Shown here in pieces: positions 24,201 to 33,520 of a DNA stretch of 64,000 nucleotides. Both the position numbers and the translations under genes were made by a program. Within the stretch, counting starts at the first letter, position 1. Each line of letters starts with the position of its first letter. The DNA is taken from positions 2,542,001 through 2,606,000 of the forward strand of contig NZ_JADBEF010000001.1 in the NCBI RefSeq assembly GCF_014873535.1, in the 5' to 3' direction. The notes beneath the pieces were generated by a model. It searched no databases, was not told the DNA's origin, and worked only from the letters and a program-made list of their open reading frames with translations. Source of the DNA: Nonomuraea africana (lineage in GTDB: Bacteria > Actinomycetota > Actinomycetes > Streptosporangiales > Streptosporangiaceae).

Positions 24201-25409
24201 ATGAGCCCGATGGAGGCCGCCGAGCAGGCGGCCCGGTGGATTCGCGCGTGCGGGATCGACGACGGCAGAGGCCGCCACTGGCGGGCCGGAGAGCGGCCGG
24301 CGCTCCCGCACCGGCCCGCCTCGCTCTACTCGGGCGCGGCCGGCATCGTGCTGTTCTTCCTCGAGCTCGCCGCCGCCACCGGCGACGACTCCTATCTGGA
24401 GGACGCCGAGCAGGGCGCCCGATACCTGTCGGCCGTCTGGACCGAGCAGAGCGACCCGACCTTCCACGACGGCCTGGCGGGCGTCGTGTTCGCGCTGATG
24501 GAGTCGGGCTGGGCCATCGACGACTCCTTCACCCGCGCCGCCGCCGGCGCCGCCGACCTGCTCGCCGCCGCGGGGCCGGCCTGGACGGGAGACCCGAGCC
24601 AGCGCGGCGACGGCGGCATCATCCTCACCCTCCTGCACGCCTCGGCCCTGCTCGGCGAGCCCGCCTACGAGCGGGTCGCCGTCGAGGCGGGCCTGCGCAT
24701 CGCCGCCCTTCCCGTCCCCGGCCACCGCTTCGGCGCGCAGCCGCCCGCCGACCTGCCCGTCGACGCGGTCACACCCGGCTTCCTCTCGGGTACGGCCGGC
24801 ACCGCGTTCCTGCTGGCCCGCCTGCACGCCGTGACCGGCGACCCCCGCTTCCTCGAGGCGGCCACCAGCGGAGCGGGTTTCGTCCGGGCGGTCAGCGAAG
24901 TGACGGGCTCGTGCGCGCTCGTGCCCCACCACGTGCCGCAGGGCCGTCACCTGCACTACCTGGGCTTCTGCTCGGGCTCGGCGGGGGTGGCCAGGATGTT
25001 CCACGAGCTGGGCGACTCCGACTGGGTGGACCGGCTGGTCCACGGCATCCTCACCAGCGGCGTGCCGTACCGGGAGACTCCCGGGTTCTGGAACGTCATG
25101 TGCCAGTGCTGCGGCGCGGCGGGGCTGCTGGAGCTGTCCGTCGGGCTGTGGGAGCGCGACGACTGCCGCGCGTTCGCCCGCGTGCTGGGTGAGCACCTGG
25201 TGCGCGCGCAGCGCGACGGACGCTGGTGGCAGGCCTACCGCAGGCTGCGGCCGCGCGAGATCACCGCCGACACCGGCTACCTGGTCGGCGCGGCGGGCAT
25301 CGGCGCCGCGCTGCTGCACCTGGACGCGGCCGAGCGCGGCGACGCACGCAGGCTGATCCTGCTGCCCGACAACCCCTTCCCGCTGGCGATGCGGTCAGCA
25401 CAGCCGTGA
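24201..25409 (+). CDS. LanC-like protein (lanthionine synthetase C family) with CCG zinc motif
   Basis: From ATG 24201 (an upstream in-frame ATG at 24162 is less likely) the protein has 402 residues. It shows the repeated glycine motifs of the LanC alpha/alpha barrel: YSGAAGIVLF, HDGLAGVVF, GFLSGTAGTAF, GFCSGSAGV, CQCCGAAGLLE, LVGAAGIGA. Zinc ligands would be the Cys in FCSG (about 257) and Cys303-Cys304 in CCG. Most LanC proteins have Cys-His-Gly; a three-cysteine site is known from ProcM-type cyclases. LanC enzymes add cysteine thiols to dehydrated residues. No precursor, LanB or lyase is nearby, so the role is open. Its 3' end overlaps the AAA+ gene by 15 bp. Confidence 0.85.
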   Translation: MSPMEAAEQAARWIRACGIDDGRGRHWRAGERPALPHRPASLYSGAAGIVLFFLELAAATGDDSYLEDAEQGARYLSAVWTEQSDPTFHDGLAGVVFALMESGWAIDDSFTRAAAGAADLLAAAGPAWTGDPSQRGDGGIILTLLHASALLGEPAYERVAVEAGLRIAALPVPGHRFGAQPPADLPVDAVTPGFLSGTAGTAFLLARLHAVTGDPRFLEAATSGAGFVRAVSEVTGSCALVPHHVPQGRHLHYLGFCSGSAGVARMFHELGDSDWVDRLVHGILTSGVPYRETPGFWNVMCQCCGAAGLLELSVGLWERDDCRAFARVLGEHLVRAQRDGRWWQAYRRLRPREITADTGYLVGAAGIGAALLHLDAAERGDARRLILLPDNPFPLAMRSAQP

Positions 25410-26807
25410 AGGGGTGCGCTCCACACGCTCCGCGCCCGCGCCGAGCAGCGACCTGGTCAGCGCCTGCGCGTCGCCCGACATCGCCTGGAAGGCGGTGTCG
25501 AAGTGGTCGTCGGTCAGCGCGTGGTCGCCCGCCCTGATCGCCAGCATGATCACCCGCCGCAGCAGCTCCTTGACGAAGGCGCCGGTGGCGCCCTCGGTCG
25601 CCGCGACCACCTTGGCGACGTCCGCCTCGATCGGCCGGCTGCGGGCGTAGAGGCGGACCAGCCGCTCCCTGTCCGGCGCGGACGGCGGCGGCACCTCCAC
25701 CGCCAGATCCACCCGGCCGGGCCGCTGCACCAGGGCCCGCTCCAGCGCCTCCACCCTGTTGGTGGTGAGCACGAACGACACGTCCGCGTCTCCTGAGATG
25801 CCGTCCATGGCGTCCAGCAGCGAGAACAGCAGCGGAGAGGTCTCGAACTGGCTGCGGTCCTCGGCGATGAGGTCGACGTCCTCGATCACCACGATGGACG
25901 GCTGCAGCTTGCGGGCGAGCGCGACCGCCAGGTCGAGGCGGCGCATACCCGGGCCGGACATCAGGATCGCGGTGTGCTCGCGCAACCGGCCCACCAGGTA
26001 GCGCACGGTGTGGGTCTTGCCGGTGCCGGGCGGGCCGTAGAGCAGCAGGCCCCTGCGCAGGTGCTGGCCGGCCGCGACGAGCTGCTCGCGCACCTGGGCG
26101 ATGCCGACGATGTGGTCCTCGACCGCCTCGAGCCGGCCCTCGGGCAGCACCACCTCCTCGGGGGTGAGCTCGGGCCTGGGCAGGAAGGTGAGCAGCTCGT
26201 TGTCCCTGTGCTCGCTGAAACCGAAGCTCAGCACCTGCCCCCTGAACGGGTCGTGCAGGCGCTTGAGCCGCTCGACCTCGTCCCGCACCGCCGTGGCGGC
26301 CGCCCGCGACACCGACAGCACGGTCAGCAGCGAGTGGCCGTCGTACTCCTCGACGTTGCTGACCACCATCACCACCGGCGAGCCGTCGGGCGCCACCGTC
26401 TCCACCAGGCCGAGCTGCATCACCTCCATGCTCTCGGCGGGCCCGATCGGCGCGGTGCCGTAGTCGGGCCGGCCGAGCAGGCGGCTGCCGTCGCGCATGG
26501 CGTACAGCAGCATGTTGATGACGCTCTCCCAGCGGCGCTCGCCGCCCACCACGCCGAACCACCGGGCGCCGGGGGAGTGGGCGGCCAGGTAGCGGTCGGC
26601 GCCGATCTGGAGGCCCGCGTGCTCCCACAGGCGGTACTTCTCCTCCACCACGACCACGTCGCCCAGCGTGCAGCCGAGGTGGCCGGTCACCCTGGCCACC
26701 AGCGGCGAGGCGGCGTTGTCCTCGGCGATCTTCGTCGAGACCGCGTCGTAGACCTTGGCCAGGTTCACGGCGAGCGCGTGCGCGGCGGCGTGGTCGATGT
26801 TCGTCAC
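25395..26807 (-). CDS. AAA+ ATPase (FtsH/Bcs1-like module) with unique N-terminal domain
   Basis: 470 residues. The N-terminal ~225 residues form an unrecognised alpha/beta domain (VVVVEEKYRLWEHAG, VVMVVSNVEEYDGHSLLTVL). The AAA+ module has Walker A GPPGTGKT (258-265), Walker B VVIEDVDLI (306-314), sensor 1 TTN, and an arginine-finger candidate in RPGRVDLAVEVP. A lid domain follows with STAND/proteasome-ATPase-like helices. Such ATPases remodel or unfold protein partners. It is divergent from the CHAT protease gene (141 bp gap with two palindromes) and may be its activator or substrate loader; this is inferred from position. Confidence 0.85.
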   Translation of the reverse strand: MTNIDHAAAHALAVNLAKVYDAVSTKIAEDNAASPLVARVTGHLGCTLGDVVVVEEKYRLWEHAGLQIGADRYLAAHSPGARWFGVVGGERRWESVINMLLYAMRDGSRLLGRPDYGTAPIGPAESMEVMQLGLVETVAPDGSPVVMVVSNVEEYDGHSLLTVLSVSRAAATAVRDEVERLKRLHDPFRGQVLSFGFSEHRDNELLTFLPRPELTPEEVVLPEGRLEAVEDHIVGIAQVREQLVAAGQHLRRGLLLYGPPGTGKTHTVRYLVGRLREHTAILMSGPGMRRLDLAVALARKLQPSIVVIEDVDLIAEDRSQFETSPLLFSLLDAMDGISGDADVSFVLTTNRVEALERALVQRPGRVDLAVEVPPPSAPDRERLVRLYARSRPIEADVAKVVAATEGATGAFVKELLRRVIMLAIRAGDHALTDDHFDTAFQAMSGDAQALTRSLLGAGAERVERTPSRLC

Positions 26808-26843
26808 CCGATCACTGTGACAAACTCCGGGCCGGTCGGGAAT

Positions 26844-26882
26844 GAGTAGCCGCTACTCAGCCGCTCGAAGGGGACGCCTTCG
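26844..26882. promoter_or_regulatory. Two palindromes in the AAA+/CHAT divergent promoter region
   Basis: GAGTAGC-C-GCTACTC (26844-26858) is a perfect 7-1-7 palindrome, and CGAAGG-GGACG-CCTTCG (26866-26882) is a perfect 6-5-6 one. Both lie in the 141-bp space between the divergent AAA+ and CHAT genes, so a shared regulator is plausible. Confidence 0.5.
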
Positions 26883-26948
26883 GCGATGCCGGCAACGATC
26901 TGATGACTCCGCTACCGTCGCGCGGGGCCGGCGGGCAACGATGGACGC

Positions 26949-28895
26949 GTGAGCCTGCCCCGCGTCCGCGTCGTCGTCGAAGACCAGTGGGTGCGGGTGG
27001 TCCATGAGGGCACCGTGCTGGCGGGGCCGTACGAACTGGGGCCCGTCGAGGCGCGGGAGGAGTGCTCCTCGGCCGCGGACGTGGCGGCCTACGGCAGGGC
27101 GCTGTTCGACGCGCTGCTGGCGCCCGCGTGGCCGGCCGTGACGGCGCTGCCCGAGGTCCGCGCGGCCGGCGGGGCGGAGCTGGCGCTGGTGTGGCCGGCG
27201 GGCAGCGACCTGCACCGATGGCTGTGGGAGGCCATGCACGACGGCGAGCACCACCTGGCCGCCAGGCCCGACCTGCTGCTGGCGATCACCAGGCTGGTGC
27301 CCGGCGGCCCTGCCGTGCCGGAGAGCGCGGCACGGGCGCCGAGGGTGCTGTTCGCCACGGGCGCCGCTCTCACCGACGAGGTGATCAGGCCCGGCGCCAT
27401 GTTCATGGGACTGCTGCGCGCGCTCGACGCCGACGGCGTGGCCGTCACGCGCGTCGCCCACGTGTCGGCCGACGATCTCGCCGAGGTGTGCGCGAGCTTC
27501 CGGCCCGACATCGTCCATCTGGTGGCCCACGGCTCCGTCGACGAGGACGGCGAGTCGGTGCTGATGCTGCGCGGCTCCTGGGCGGGCGCCGCCGAGCTGG
27601 CCGCCGCGCTCACCGCGGGAGGACCGGTACGGGCGGTCGTGCTCGGCGCCTGCCACAGCGGCGCGGGCTTCGCCGCCGAGCTGGTCGCGGCGGGCGTCCC
27701 ACTGGTGTCGGCGATCGCGGGCGAGATCAGCGAGCGGGCCTGCCGGCTGTTCGCCCGCAGGCTGGCCGGCGCGCTGTCGGGCGGCGAGCCCGTCGTGGCG
27801 GCATCGGCCAAGGGCCGCAGGGCCGCGCTGATCGGCACCCCTCGCGACCACCTCGACTGGGCCAGGCCCGCGCTGTTCGTGGCCGAAGGGCTCGACGCCA
27901 CCAGGCCGCTGGTCGACGCCTCGGCGGGACGGCGCCTGGTGCGCTGGGCCGACGAGCTGAGGCTGCGCCACAAACCCCTGCACATCGGCCGCGAGCGCAT
28001 CCTCGACCAGGTCGACAGGCTCTTCACCGACGAGCTCGGCCTGCTCGTCGCCTGCCGCGACGGCACCATCCGCAGGACGGGCGGCACCAGGCTGCTGCGC
28101 GAGGCGGGCTTCAGGCTGCTGCGCGACGGCCACGTCCCGCTGTTCGTCGGCCCCTTCAGCGGCACGGCCCCGCAGAACGCCCGCGAACTCCTGCGCGAGC
28201 TGTACTTCCTGGCCGCGGAGGCCGCCGAGACGCTCGGCGGGCCCCCACCCCGCGTGTACGGCAGGCAGCCCGGCGGCTTCGACGAGGCCTTCGAGTGGAT
28301 CGACGCCCTCGGCGACCCCGACCCCCGCGCGGCCCGCCGTACCCTGGCCGCCGATCTGGCCGCGCTCGGCGACTCCCTCGCGGGCCTGTGCGAGCCGTTC
28401 GGCCCGCACACCCGCGTCGTCGTGCTCATGGACGGCCTGCACGCCTTCGGCGACGCGCTCACCGCGCTGCTGGCCATGATCCGCGCCACCGGGCTCGGCA
28501 CCGCGCAGCGGCCCGTCCCCGTGGTGGCCACCGCCTCGCTCACCGAGGACCACGGCCGCCTGCTGAAGTCCTTCAGCGAGAGAGAGGCGGGAGCGCCGGG
28601 CTTCGCCTTCCCCGAGCTGACCGCGCTCGGCGAGGAGGAGGCGGTGCTCGGCTTCCAATGGGTGCTGCTGCACCCGTGGCGGCGCGACAGGGAGCCTGAG
28701 TACCGGCGCGTGTACGTGACACCCAAGCACGTGCCGCCCGCGAAGATCCGTGAGGGACTGCGGCTGCTGAAGGGCGACCCGACGGTCGTGGAGGACAAGC
28801 TCTACCTCGCCGCCCAGCTGATGACCCTGCACGAGCTGTTCGTCACCGACGACGACGAGGCAGCCTACGCCGACTACCTGGAGCGGTTCGGATGA
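26949..28895 (+). CDS. CHAT-domain (caspase-like) protease
   Basis: 648 residues from a GTG. The CHAT domain occupies about 130-290: VHLVAHGSVDEDGES gives His194 and VVLGACHSGAG gives Cys235, the His-Cys dyad of the caspase/separase clan, so it looks catalytically competent. The region after 300 is alpha/beta with GRERILDQVDRLF and LFVGPFSGTAPQNARELLRE, an NTPase-like but unrecognised module without a clear Walker A. CHAT proteases cut a partner protein after activation, in gasdermin and type III-E CRISPR systems for example. Its stop overlaps the next ATG (ATGA), coupling it to the giant NTPase at 28892. Confidence 0.85.
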   Translation: MSLPRVRVVVEDQWVRVVHEGTVLAGPYELGPVEAREECSSAADVAAYGRALFDALLAPAWPAVTALPEVRAAGGAELALVWPAGSDLHRWLWEAMHDGEHHLAARPDLLLAITRLVPGGPAVPESAARAPRVLFATGAALTDEVIRPGAMFMGLLRALDADGVAVTRVAHVSADDLAEVCASFRPDIVHLVAHGSVDEDGESVLMLRGSWAGAAELAAALTAGGPVRAVVLGACHSGAGFAAELVAAGVPLVSAIAGEISERACRLFARRLAGALSGGEPVVAASAKGRRAALIGTPRDHLDWARPALFVAEGLDATRPLVDASAGRRLVRWADELRLRHKPLHIGRERILDQVDRLFTDELGLLVACRDGTIRRTGGTRLLREAGFRLLRDGHVPLFVGPFSGTAPQNARELLRELYFLAAEAAETLGGPPPRVYGRQPGGFDEAFEWIDALGDPDPRAARRTLAADLAALGDSLAGLCEPFGPHTRVVVLMDGLHAFGDALTALLAMIRATGLGTAQRPVPVVATASLTEDHGRLLKSFSEREAGAPGFAFPELTALGEEEAVLGFQWVLLHPWRRDREPEYRRVYVTPKHVPPAKIREGLRLLKGDPTVVEDKLYLAAQLMTLHELFVTDDDEAAYADYLERFG

Positions 28896-31800
28896 ACTCG
28901 CTGGAGCAGGAGCTGGCCAGGCGCGGCGCCGAGCTCCTCGAACGCCGCCTGTCCGGCTTCGACCCGCGCCTGCTGGCCAGGCTGGCGCTGCTGCCCGAGT
29001 GGACGGAGGACCTGGCCAGAGCCGTCTCGCTCACCGGCGAGCCACTGGCCGAGCTGCTCGAACGCCTGGAGGGCCTCGGCCTCGTCGAGAGACGGCGGGT
29101 GCTGGGCGCCAGGGGGCGCCGGCAGGAGGCGTTCTGGGTGCGCTCGGGCGTCCGGGCGGACCTGGCCAGGCACGTGCGCGCCGTGCTGGACGAGGAGTGC
29201 GACCGGCTGGAGGCCGCGGTCGGGGCGATCTCGCCGCTCTCCCCTTCCGCGCAGGCGTGGCTGCTGGCCGTACGGCTGCGCGTCGAGCCCACCGGCCTCG
29301 AGCTGGTCGAGACCGTCGACCGCCACATCGAGGACGGCGACCTGGCCGCCGCCTCCCGCCTGGTCACCGCCGCCGAGGTGCTCGGCCAGACCCTCGGCGG
29401 CCCGCTCGCCGACGCCGCCCGCCGCGCCGCCTGGCGGGTCGACCGGCTCGCGCGCGCCACCGACGACCTGGAGCACCTGCGCCACTACCTGCACCGGCAG
29501 GAGGCGGAGCAGGCGCTGACCGAGCTGATCCTCGGCGAAGGCGAGCAGTGGGCGCTGCACCTGCTGGGCGGCGGGGGCACCGGCAAGACGATGCTCGTGC
29601 GCCACCTCGCCTCGGGCCGGTTCGCCGCCGACCGCGGGGTGCCGGCCTTCCCCGTGGCCAGGGCCGACTTCGACCACCTCGACCCCCGCTATCCCGAGCA
29701 GCGCCCCGGCCTGCTGTTGCACACCCTCGCCGACGAGCTGCTCGGCTACGGCACGCACCGGCGCACCACGCACGCCTTCCGGGCCTTCGAGGACGCCTCC
29801 TTCACGCTGGAGGAGGAGCTGGGCAGGACCGCCCCCGACCGCTCGCGCGTCGAGGCGCTGCTGCGCGACCTCGCCACGGCCTTCGCCCGGTTCGTCGCCT
29901 CCCTGCCGGAGCCCGTCGTGCTCGTCCTCGACACTTGCGAGGAGCTGGCCAAGCTCTACCCGCCCGGCGCTGCCGCGCCCGGCATCGAGCACACGTTCCT
30001 GCTGCTGGAGCTGCTCAGGGCCGAGCTGCCGCACTTGCGGGTCGTGCTGGCGGGCCGCCGCTGGCTGGTGCCCCCGCCCGAGCCGCTGACGGCGGGCCCG
30101 CTGCTGAGCGACCGTCCCTACGTGCGGGTGCTGCAGCTCGGCGGGTTCACCGAGGACGAGGCCGGCAGCTATCTGGCCCGGCGCGCGCCGGGCCTGCCCG
30201 CCGGCCTGCGCGCCGCCGTGCTCGCCAGGGCCGGGCAGCGCGGCGACGGCCGTTACAACCCCTTCGAGCTGGCCGCCTACGCGCACTGGGCGGCCGTCGA
30301 GCCCGACCTCGACGCGCGCGAGCTGCTGGAGGCTCCCGGCGACCCCTACGTGGAGCGCCGCATCGTCGGGCGCGTCCTGTCGGCCGACCTGCGCGTGGCG
30401 CTGGCGGTGGCCGCCGAGCTGGGCCGCTTCGACCTGGACCTGCTCACCCCGGCCCTGTTGCGCCATGGCATCGATCCAGGGCCCGCCTTCGACGCGCTGG
30501 CCATGTACGACTGGGTGAACGTGGTCGCCCTGGGCGCCGACGGCCGGGCCAGGGTGATCGAGGTGGACGAGCACCTGCGCGACCGCCTGCGCGCGGTGCT
30601 GCCGCCCGCCGACCCCTCGCAGCTGGGACGGGACGCCGCCGCCGTCATCGACGCCACGCCGCTGCCCGAGCTGCCGGTCGAGACGGTCGAGGCCGCGGTG
30701 CGGCTGCTGCCGCCCGCCGAGGCGGGCGAGCTGTGGGAACGGCTGGAGCGGCGGATCCTCGACGGTGGGCACTGGGGATGGGCGTTCCAGGTGTGCGTGC
30801 GGGTGGCGGCCGTCGAGGAGGGCCGGGAGGGCGACACCGTCCTCGCCGCGATCCTGGCCACCCAGGCGGCCGCGGCGGCCCGGGGCAGGCGTTCCGACCA
30901 GGGACTGTGGGCGGTGGTGGCCGAGCACGCCGCCCGCCATCCGGATCCCCGGACCCGGCACGACCTGCGCACGAGGGCCCTGCTCGGCCTGGGCGCGGTG
31001 GGCGGCGAGGCCGGCGCGGCGACCGCGTCAGGCCTGCGCCGGATCGCCGACGACCTCGACCACGCCGGCCACCAGCTCATCGGATCGGTGGTGGCCGCGC
31101 TTGAGGCCGCTCCGGTCCGGGTCTCGTGGGCCGGCCTCCTGCTCGAGAACCTGCTGGAGGTGCGGGACCAACCCGCCACGGCCAACGCGGCGGCGGCGGT
31201 CCTGGCCGTCTCCCAGGCACTGTCCGGCGACGAGGCGGAGGAGGCGGCGCGCTTCGCCGAGCTGGCGCTGACCTTCGCCGAGCTGCCCCCCGGCCCTCCG
31301 CTGCTCGACTGGGAGCCGCCGGGCGACCTCCTCGACCGCTGTCGCAGGGCCCGGCTGGAGGTGGCGATCAGGTGGGGCGAGCCGCTCGACGCCGTCCCGT
31401 GGGAGCGCTGGCGCGCCGAGGCCCTGGCCGCCACGGACGGAGACGGCCTCGCGGCGCTGACCGTGGCCTTCGAACTCGGCCACCGCAGGATCACCGGCGA
31501 CGTCCTCGACGAGCTCGGCGCCCGGCCGCCTGGCCCCCTCAGCGTGGAGCTGGCCTGGGCGTGGGCGGTGGCGGGCGCTCCGGAGCGGGGCAGGCAGCTG
31601 CTGGAGCGGTGCGTCGAGCACGCGATCAACGAGGGCGACGCCGACCTGGCCGAACGGGCCAGGGTCGCCCTGCTCGGCCTGGCCGCGCGCTGCCGTACGA
31701 CCGCCTGGGTGCCCGAGGCGGCGCGCATCGCCGCCGCCGGCACCGCCGCCGAACGGGCCGCCGCGAGCAGGCTCGTGGCCCTGATGTCCGGCGGGCGGGC

Positions 31801-33433
31801 CGACCCGCCCGAGCCCGTCGCCACCGGCGCTCCCGGCAGGAGGGGCCGCGCCCTGCTCGCGGCGGCCCAGCACCTCGTCATCGCGGACCCCTGGCGGGCG
31901 GTGACCCTGCTCGCCGAGGCGGAGGGCCTGCTCGCCGAGGCGCAGGACGAGGACGGCGCCAACCAGGCGCTGGTGCTGCGGGTACTGACCGAGGCGTTCT
32001 CCGGCGCCCGGACCAGCCCGCAGGCCGTGGTGGACAGGACGCCGTTCTTCCTCAGCGTGCCCGAGTCCGTCGAGGGCTCGCAATGGCCACAGCTCGCCAG
32101 GGCCGCCGAGGGCGTGCGGCGGGGGGAGACCAGAGGGCCCGTGCTCGACCGGGCCAGACGGCTGCTGTTCGGCGCCGAGCCGTCTACCTCCCGGCCACAC
32201 CCCGCCACGAGCAGAGGGATGCTCTGGCGGCTGGGCGCGGCCGTGCTGTACGCGGGCTCGGCCCTCGCCCTCGGCCTGGGCGCCATGGTCGGCCTCGGCC
32301 CCGCGGAGGGGATGGAGGTGGTCTCCTACCTGCTCCTCGCCGCCCTGGCAGGGGTCGTCGCCGTGGGCCTGGTGACCAGCGGGAAGGAGAACGGCAACGT
32401 CGTTCTGCTCCTGCTCGGCGCGTGGGCGGCGGGCGCGGCCCTGGCCCTCGCGGCCGCCGCCCTGCCCCACGGCTGGGTGAGGGGGACGGCCTTCGCCGTG
32501 TCGTTCCTGCCCGCCGCGCTGGCCGGCGGCGCCTACGCGTACCTGTGGTCGGTGGTCCTGCGCCATCCACCCGTCTACCAGCTCAGCGTGGACGAGGAGG
32601 GCGTCACCGTGTCCGAGCCCGGCTCGGTCAAGATGCTCGACGGCGGTCTCACGGGTGCGGCCGGTCGCTATGTCCGCGCCCCCGCCACCCTCCGGCACGC
32701 GGCCATGCGTGACGACGGGTCCATCACGTTCGACCTGGTCGAGCCGCCCGGCACGGGCCCCGTCCCCATGGCGGTGCGGCCGTCGCCGGCGGCGGCCGAC
32801 CGGCACTGGGAGCGCCGCCTGGCCGAGGCCGTGCCGCCTGCGGTGCGCGACAGGCTGGTCGTCTACCGCGAAGGGTACGGCGAGCGCGCGTCGCGGCGGG
32901 CATGGGTGGCCGCGCGCAAGGAGGCCTACCTCGGCCCCCCGCATCTCGCCGCCGGCAGGAAGGCGCCGAGCGCGCGCGGCGGAGCGTTCGGCTACCGCCT
33001 GCTCCACCTGGTCGGGCAGGTCGTCGAGACCGCCGCGGGACCGCGGCTGCGCGTCGCCGACGCGGCCGCCACGACCATCTCCAAGCGGGTCAGGAAGGGC
33101 GAGCGCCTGATCGGCCCCGAGCTGGAGGACGCGATCGGCCTCGTCGTCCTGCAACCTGAGCCCGACGAGCGGCCGAGGGGACTGGGCGGGAGCAGGGCGG
33201 GCTTCCTGGCCGTCGCCGCGCGGGCCTTCTCCCAGGGCGCGCAGGCCGTGCTCGTGCTGCCGACGCTGACCGACGACGTCGCGGCCGCGGTGACCTCGGC
33301 GCTGCGAGCGGGCTACCCCGACGGGTGGCGCCAGCCGTACCCGACCGAGCTGCTCGGCCTGGCGCTGGAGGTCAAGCGGATCCTCGGACCCGAGCTGGCC
33401 GACGAGATGGTGGTGCTGCTCAAGACCCGCTGA
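28892..33433 (+). CDS. 1513-residue P-loop NTPase with membrane segments and degenerate CHAT-like end
   Basis: Starts at an ATGA overlap with the CHAT gene. Residues 1-120 are helical with winged-helix flavour (LAELLERLEGLGLVERRRV). The P-loop GGGGTGKT is at 226-233 and Walker B VVLVLDTCEE at 342-351, giving a STAND/AAA-type module followed by about 600 residues of helical-repeat sequence. Four or five membrane helices lie at about 1110-1227. The last 180 residues (GYRLLHLVGQVVE near 1367, GLVVLQPEPDERP near 1416, GAQAVLVLP) follow the CHAT fold pattern, but the His is Gln and the Cys is absent. It may sense a signal at the membrane and engage the active CHAT partner through its pseudo-CHAT domain. 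Function is inferred. Confidence 0.75.
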   Translation: MNSLEQELARRGAELLERRLSGFDPRLLARLALLPEWTEDLARAVSLTGEPLAELLERLEGLGLVERRRVLGARGRRQEAFWVRSGVRADLARHVRAVLDEECDRLEAAVGAISPLSPSAQAWLLAVRLRVEPTGLELVETVDRHIEDGDLAAASRLVTAAEVLGQTLGGPLADAARRAAWRVDRLARATDDLEHLRHYLHRQEAEQALTELILGEGEQWALHLLGGGGTGKTMLVRHLASGRFAADRGVPAFPVARADFDHLDPRYPEQRPGLLLHTLADELLGYGTHRRTTHAFRAFEDASFTLEEELGRTAPDRSRVEALLRDLATAFARFVASLPEPVVLVLDTCEELAKLYPPGAAAPGIEHTFLLLELLRAELPHLRVVLAGRRWLVPPPEPLTAGPLLSDRPYVRVLQLGGFTEDEAGSYLARRAPGLPAGLRAAVLARAGQRGDGRYNPFELAAYAHWAAVEPDLDARELLEAPGDPYVERRIVGRVLSADLRVALAVAAELGRFDLDLLTPALLRHGIDPGPAFDALAMYDWVNVVALGADGRARVIEVDEHLRDRLRAVLPPADPSQLGRDAAAVIDATPLPELPVETVEAAVRLLPPAEAGELWERLERRILDGGHWGWAFQVCVRVAAVEEGREGDTVLAAILATQAAAAARGRRSDQGLWAVVAEHAARHPDPRTRHDLRTRALLGLGAVGGEAGAATASGLRRIADDLDHAGHQLIGSVVAALEAAPVRVSWAGLLLENLLEVRDQPATANAAAAVLAVSQALSGDEAEEAARFAELALTFAELPPGPPLLDWEPPGDLLDRCRRARLEVAIRWGEPLDAVPWERWRAEALAATDGDGLAALTVAFELGHRRITGDVLDELGARPPGPLSVELAWAWAVAGAPERGRQLLERCVEHAINEGDADLAERARVALLGLAARCRTTAWVPEAARIAAAGTAAERAAASRLVALMSGGRADPPEPVATGAPGRRGRALLAAAQHLVIADPWRAVTLLAEAEGLLAEAQDEDGANQALVLRVLTEAFSGARTSPQAVVDRTPFFLSVPESVEGSQWPQLARAAEGVRRGETRGPVLDRARRLLFGAEPSTSRPHPATSRGMLWRLGAAVLYAGSALALGLGAMVGLGPAEGMEVVSYLLLAALAGVVAVGLVTSGKENGNVVLLLLGAWAAGAALALAAAALPHGWVRGTAFAVSFLPAALAGGAYAYLWSVVLRHPPVYQLSVDEEGVTVSEPGSVKMLDGGLTGAAGRYVRAPATLRHAAMRDDGSITFDLVEPPGTGPVPMAVRPSPAAADRHWERRLAEAVPPAVRDRLVVYREGYGERASRRAWVAARKEAYLGPPHLAAGRKAPSARGGAFGYRLLHLVGQVVETAAGPRLRVADAAATTISKRVRKGERLIGPELEDAIGLVVLQPEPDERPRGLGGSRAGFLAVAARAFSQGAQAVLVLPTLTDDVAAAVTSALRAGYPDGWRQPYPTELLGLALEVKRILGPELADEMVVLLKTR

Positions 33434-33520
33434 CCACTATCCCTACGTGAGCGTCGCGGGCAACCCGAAGGCGCGGCAGGATCTACGAGATGGCGCTCGG
33501 TCTCGACGACCAAGACTGCG

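Noticed and set aside
24201..26807. Lanthipeptide biosynthetic cluster around the LanC-like gene
   Set aside because: No precursor peptide, LanB/LanM, kinase or transporter was found within reach on either side.
28874..30961. Long minus-strand frame opposite the giant NTPase
   Set aside because: No motif, low-complexity composition; the plus strand shows P-loop, Walker B and membrane segments.
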